From Acidianus brierleyi (GTDB lineage Archaea; Thermoproteota; Thermoprotei_A; Sulfolobales; Sulfolobaceae), in the NCBI RefSeq assembly GCF_003201835.2, contig NZ_CP029289.2, forward strand, positions 124,001 through 188,000: a DNA stretch of 64,000 bases. The letters are read 5' to 3'. The notes under the pieces were generated by a model, which saw only the letters and a program-made list of their open reading frames with translations, was not told the DNA's origin and did not search any database. Both the position numbers and the translations under genes were made by a program. Below are positions 60,636 to 64,000 of this stretch, one piece after another (within the stretch, counting starts at the first letter, position 1; every line of letters starts with the position of its first letter).

Positions 60636-62024
60636 TTGTTTAAGATAGATTTGAGTACTAGTGAGGTCTACAGAATTACAATACTAGGAATAAAAGGAGG
60701 AGTAGGCAAATCTACAACTGCACTTAGCCTAGGAAAAGCGCTGGCTATGAATTCAAAGAATGTTTTATTAGTAGATAGAGATCTTATAGGATATTCTTCT
60801 TATATTATGGGAATAAGAGATAAAGGTATCTTAGCTAAAGTTGTAGATGATGAGGATAATTTTGGCAATAGTTACAAGGAAATAGCCATAAATGAGGGAA
60901 CTTTAGGAGTTATAAAATTATTTGGGGATGGAGATAGATTTCAGGATGATATAGATAAAATACATAAAAACAAGTATTTAATGGAACAGTTTTCGTTATT
61001 ATATAAAAGATTCTTAGTTTATAGAAAATATGATTATTATATAATAGATAATCCTCCATTGGTTACGAGTAATAGTGAAGTAGCAAAACATGAATTACAA
61101 GTATTTTATTCTTTATTCGAAAATGCCAAAAATCTTAGGATCTATATAACTAATTACTCAGAAAACTCTATCCAAAATACGATAGATTACATCAAAAATA
61201 TTGAAGGTAATACAACATATCCTGGGATACCGCTATCATTTATTATAAATTTGGTTCCAAATACATATGACGAACTTCAGCATGCTAAAGATAAAATGAA
61301 AAAAATAATTTCTAATCTTAATATAGCTTTTGGACTAGTTATCCCATTAAATGAGAAATTAATTAATTTTTCTGGAAATATAGTTGAAATTCCAATTCCA
61401 GAAGAAATAAATGAGCTTGCCATAAATATTATTGATAAAAAATTTGCTGATCATAAAATATTGTCTGTTGCTCCAAAATCTTTGGAAAATATATTAAATT
61501 CTAATTCAGTCATATTAATAGAGGGTGTACCAAATTCTAAGAAAACAAATCTGATATTAAATATTTCTAAAACATTAAATAATAGGAAAAAAGTAATAAT
61601 ATTAGTTTCTACTAATGATAGAATATATGATATATTTAAAAGAAATGATATTAATTTTATAAATATTTCTATATTGCCAAAATATAGAGAAGAAAGATTT
61701 GTGATAAAGAACATAAGTGATGTAATAAAACTTTCAAAAAGACTAAGCAACGAAATTCTTGACGAGATTAAAGATATTGACAATCCAGCTATAATACTCC
61801 ATAGAACTAACGATATAACACCGGCATCTAACTGTTGCGATTTGCATGCAGAAAAAAATGAATTTTGGAATTCATTTATAAATTATTTAAAATATAAGAA
61901 AAACTCACAAATATTTTTAATTTGTGATAAAATTGCAGACGATTGCGATGAAATAAAATCATTTGTTGAGTATGATATTTACACTTTTGAAAATGGAGAA
62001 TATGAAATAAGGGATATTTTGTGA
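60636..62024 (+). CDS. ParA/MinD-type ATPase with a second, degenerate P-loop domain
   Basis: A 462-residue protein. The N-terminal ~270 residues are a ParA/MinD-like ATPase with deviant Walker A KGGVGKST (20-27), VDRDL switch (46-50) and IIDNPP (136-141). The C-terminal ~190 residues look like a second P-loop domain, but its loop reads GVPNSKKT (297-304), where the G before K is lost. The start codon is TTG 60636; TTG 60651 is possible. Overlap with the following glycosyltransferase (GTGA) recalls bacterial cellulose operons, where BcsQ, a MinD-like protein, accompanies BcsA. Function is inference. Confidence 0.8.
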   Translation: MFKIDLSTSEVYRITILGIKGGVGKSTTALSLGKALAMNSKNVLLVDRDLIGYSSYIMGIRDKGILAKVVDDEDNFGNSYKEIAINEGTLGVIKLFGDGDRFQDDIDKIHKNKYLMEQFSLLYKRFLVYRKYDYYIIDNPPLVTSNSEVAKHELQVFYSLFENAKNLRIYITNYSENSIQNTIDYIKNIEGNTTYPGIPLSFIINLVPNTYDELQHAKDKMKKIISNLNIAFGLVIPLNEKLINFSGNIVEIPIPEEINELAINIIDKKFADHKILSVAPKSLENILNSNSVILIEGVPNSKKTNLILNISKTLNNRKKVIILVSTNDRIYDIFKRNDINFINISILPKYREERFVIKNISDVIKLSKRLSNEILDEIKDIDNPAIILHRTNDITPASNCCDLHAEKNEFWNSFINYLKYKKNSQIFLICDKIADDCDEIKSFVEYDIYTFENGEYEIRDIL

Positions 62025-63526
62025 AAGTAGCTAACTTGATATTCTCTCTATCCCCTTTTTTCGTATCTACCATTTTTACATATATTACTTTTGTCAGTTT
62101 TGCAACTGCAATTATTGCTTTTGGAATTTGGATTTCAATGGTAGTTGGATTTTATATATTTCTAGATTTCTTTATTTTAAGTATAAGATCTAAAAAATAT
62201 TCTGTAAAACTTGTAGGAAAGGAAACTAGATATAAAGTAGCGGCATTTGTCACCTCATTTAACGAGGATCCAAAAATAGTTGAAGGAACTCTTATGTCTA
62301 TAAAGACTGCTATAGGTAATTTGGGAAATGTCTTCTTACTTGATGATTCCACTAATAATAAAATCTCTACCGAATTAAAAAATTTTTGCAATAAAAATGA
62401 TATAATTTATTTACATAGAGAAAAAAGAAGAGGATATAAAGCAGGAGCAATAAACGATGCGTTAAAGAATATTAGCGAAAAATATGATTTTGTAGCAATA
62501 TTTGATGCGGATCAGAGACCTGTTGAAGACTTCTTTAAGCAAGTATTACCATACTTTTCAGATCCTGCAGTAGCCCTAGTTCAAGTTCCTCAAAACTACT
62601 CAGAAATAAATTCTGGGATAGCATCAGGTGCTAAATATCAACAAGAACCATTTTTAAGAATAATTATGAGAGGGAGATCCATGTCCTCAGCTTTCTCACT
62701 AGGTTCTGGTAGCGTTTTTAGAATAAGCGCTCTAAAAGATGTTGGATATATGTCTGAAAATAGCGTTACAGAAGACGCTGCTACTTCGATAAAGATTCAT
62801 GAAAAAGGATATAAATCAATATATATAGACGCTCCATTAATATGGTATGGCGAACCTCCACAAGATCTTAATGCTTACATGATACAACAATCAAGATGGG
62901 CATTTGGATATTTTCAATTAACAAAAGAAATTATATTTAGTAACTTAGATTTTTCAAAATTTTTTGATTATTTTTCTGGAACATTGTATTGGATAAAAGA
63001 AGGACCTATTACCCTGATAGAATTTTTAGCTCCAATATTTTTCTTAATGTTTAAAATTCCTATTATGAAAATAAATCCTGTGTGCTACCTTTTGGCATAC
63101 ATACCATACTTGATTTTCACTATAGCATTATTTATTTTTGCTACAAGAGATAAAACAGAATATGGAATAAAAGGATTCTATTTTCATCAAAGTGTAGAGT
63201 ATCTAGAATTTCCTAGTATAACATTAGCGTTCGTTTCATGGATAATGAGAAAAAGAACTCCTTTTAAGGTTACTCCAAAAGAAACAAGAAAATTCAACTT
63301 AAATTTAATATTGCCTCATTTATTTATACTTTTCTTACTAATATTTAGCGATATTTTAGGATTTATATGGCTATTTTCCGTAAGATCATATACCTTAGCA
63401 TACGCAATAAGTATCAATATATTTTGGGCAAGCTATCAAATTCCATTTCTTATTGGTGGTGTAATTCTCTCAAAAGAATTTTATAAGGAGAAAAAATACG
63501 TTAGTATGAGTAAAGTTAATAATTAG
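62021..63526 (+). CDS. Processive family 2 glycosyltransferase (cellulose-synthase-like)
   Basis: A 501-residue membrane enzyme from GTG 62021. Two N-terminal helices (~8-54) precede the GT-A domain with DD (108-109), DADQR (152-156), TED (230-232) and QQSRW (259-263; QxxRW), then five or six C-terminal helices. This is the BcsA-like layout of polysaccharide synthases; there is no PilZ domain. It probably makes an exopolysaccharide, with the ParA-like ATPase encoded immediately upstream. Sugar unknown. Confidence 0.88.
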   Translation: MKVANLIFSLSPFFVSTIFTYITFVSFATAIIAFGIWISMVVGFYIFLDFFILSIRSKKYSVKLVGKETRYKVAAFVTSFNEDPKIVEGTLMSIKTAIGNLGNVFLLDDSTNNKISTELKNFCNKNDIIYLHREKRRGYKAGAINDALKNISEKYDFVAIFDADQRPVEDFFKQVLPYFSDPAVALVQVPQNYSEINSGIASGAKYQQEPFLRIIMRGRSMSSAFSLGSGSVFRISALKDVGYMSENSVTEDAATSIKIHEKGYKSIYIDAPLIWYGEPPQDLNAYMIQQSRWAFGYFQLTKEIIFSNLDFSKFFDYFSGTLYWIKEGPITLIEFLAPIFFLMFKIPIMKINPVCYLLAYIPYLIFTIALFIFATRDKTEYGIKGFYFHQSVEYLEFPSITLAFVSWIMRKRTPFKVTPKETRKFNLNLILPHLFILFLLIFSDILGFIWLFSVRSYTLAYAISINIFWASYQIPFLIGGVILSKEFYKEKKYVSMSKVNN

Positions 63527-63546
63527 CATAACATTTTTTTATCAAA

Positions 63547-64000
63547 TTGGTAGTCCTTAGATATTACAAAGGATTAATAATTTCTGATTCTTATGCACCA
63601 GGCTTAGAATGGAATGATGAATTAAAGAACTATGTTGGGTTTGGATATAAATATAGAGATGTTTTGAAATATTTCAAAAAATCTGGAATTGAAATCAAAG
63701 ACTACGTAATGCAATCATTGCCATTCCCGTTGATTAAAGATAGTTTAAAATTGAGAGAATATCAAGAGAAGGCTTTAGACTCATGGTTAAAGTTAAAGCG
63801 GGGCATAATAGTCTTACCTACAGGTTCTGGAAAAACTGCGGTAGCATTGAAAGCTATTTCGGTTCTTAAAGTTTCAACTATTATTATAGTTCCTACAATA
63901 GATCTAGTAAACCAATGGTATGATAATATTCTCAAATTTTTGAGAGTAAGTTCAGGAAGAATAGGAGGAGGATATGATGAAATTAAAGGAATTACAGTAA
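63547..64000 (+). CDS. XPB-type SF2 DNA helicase, N-terminal part (truncated by window end)
   Basis: The frame opens at TTG 63547 and runs off the window. It starts with VLRYYKGLIISDSYAPGLEW, continues through QSLPFPLIKDSLKLREYQ and the helicase motif I LPTGSGKT, then motif Ia VPTIDLVNQW. This matches archaeal XPB, including its N-terminal damage-recognition domain. Archaeal XPB usually pairs with nuclease Bax1, which would be expected just beyond the window. Confidence 0.93.
   Translation, partial: MVVLRYYKGLIISDSYAPGLEWNDELKNYVGFGYKYRDVLKYFKKSGIEIKDYVMQSLPFPLIKDSLKLREYQEKALDSWLKLKRGIIVLPTGSGKTAVALKAISVLKVSTIIIVPTIDLVNQWYDNILKFLRVSSGRIGGGYDEIKGITV

Overview
The window is an AT-rich, densely packed archaeal chromosome segment, almost certainly from the order Sulfolobales. 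Supporting signs are: archaeal-only families (pantoate kinase and phosphopantothenate synthetase instead of PanC, a ThiD-ThiN fusion, MptE-type pterin pyrophosphokinase, a ZPR1-type zinc finger, TIP49, Dpo4-type Y-family polymerase, XPB); methylmalonyl-CoA mutase and epimerase as used in the crenarchaeal 3-hydroxypropionate/4-hydroxybutyrate cycle; CO-dehydrogenase-type (glyceraldehyde oxidoreductase-like) subunits; TATA boxes about 26 bases upstream of start codons (leaderless transcripts); and box C/D guide RNAs. No rRNA, tRNA, CRISPR array, insertion sequence or provirus was recognised, and no gene-free stretch exceeds 300 bases. Genus is not decided. Layout: 1-5.1 kb holds the end of a secretion ATPase, a glycosyltransferase, pyrophosphatase, an HD hydrolase, thiamine ThiDN and a MoaD-MoaE fusion. 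5.1-10.7 kb has an FAD/Fe-S oxidoreductase and the coenzyme A genes (PoK, PPS, PanB). 10.7-13.7 kb has an ABC exporter whose permease is frameshifted, a stand-alone RAM-domain protein, a box C/D sRNA and two ribbon-helix-helix regulators. 13.7-19.4 kb has an MBL hydrolase, an isopropylmalate/homocitrate synthase-family gene with a disrupted start, and a pterin group (MptE, TusA-like, PTPS, DHPS-like). 19.6-29.7 kb has thioredoxin reductase, an inositol-phosphatase-type enzyme, a membrane-anchored double AAA ATPase, an FAD desaturase-like enzyme with a 34-residue membrane peptide, a phosphodiesterase, a phosphoribosyltransferase, methylmalonyl-CoA mutase/epimerase, Hsp20 and ZPR1. 29.8-36.7 kb has a GTPBP1-like GTPase, Cox-type oxidoreductase genes with MocA and a YHS protein, SUMT, and a SIS/TusA-like/membrane operon. 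36.7-44.5 kb has a degenerate amidohydrolase, a Trm5-like methyltransferase, a degenerate glutamine synthetase with an alcohol dehydrogenase, RNA cyclase, DNA polymerase IV and a PfkB kinase. 44.5-50.5 kb has TIP49 flanked by two box C/D sRNAs, Nudix, NadB with an operator palindrome, two soluble binding-protein-like genes with a twin operator, and a radical SAM enzyme. 50.6-64 kb is a cell-surface region (MscS, repeat surface protein, a membrane-anchored winged-helix regulator operon, permease, VIT-type metal transporter with twin operators, a ParA-like ATPase coupled to a processive glycosyltransferase) and ends in the start of XPB. How the genes work together: most are housekeeping genes in short, overlapping operons. 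The most noteworthy signals are (1) three box C/D sRNAs at gene boundaries, two of them on either side of TIP49, whose eukaryotic relatives assemble box C/D snoRNPs; (2) three sharply defined inverted-repeat operators placed at TATA/start positions of nadB, a binding-protein-like gene and a metal transporter gene; (3) several pathway enzymes that keep the fold but lose catalytic residues (glutamine synthetase, amidohydrolase, PTPS, two TusA-like proteins); and (4) three reading-frame or start defects within 11.6-16.1 kb, two at homopolymers, that look more like sequence errors than true pseudogenes.
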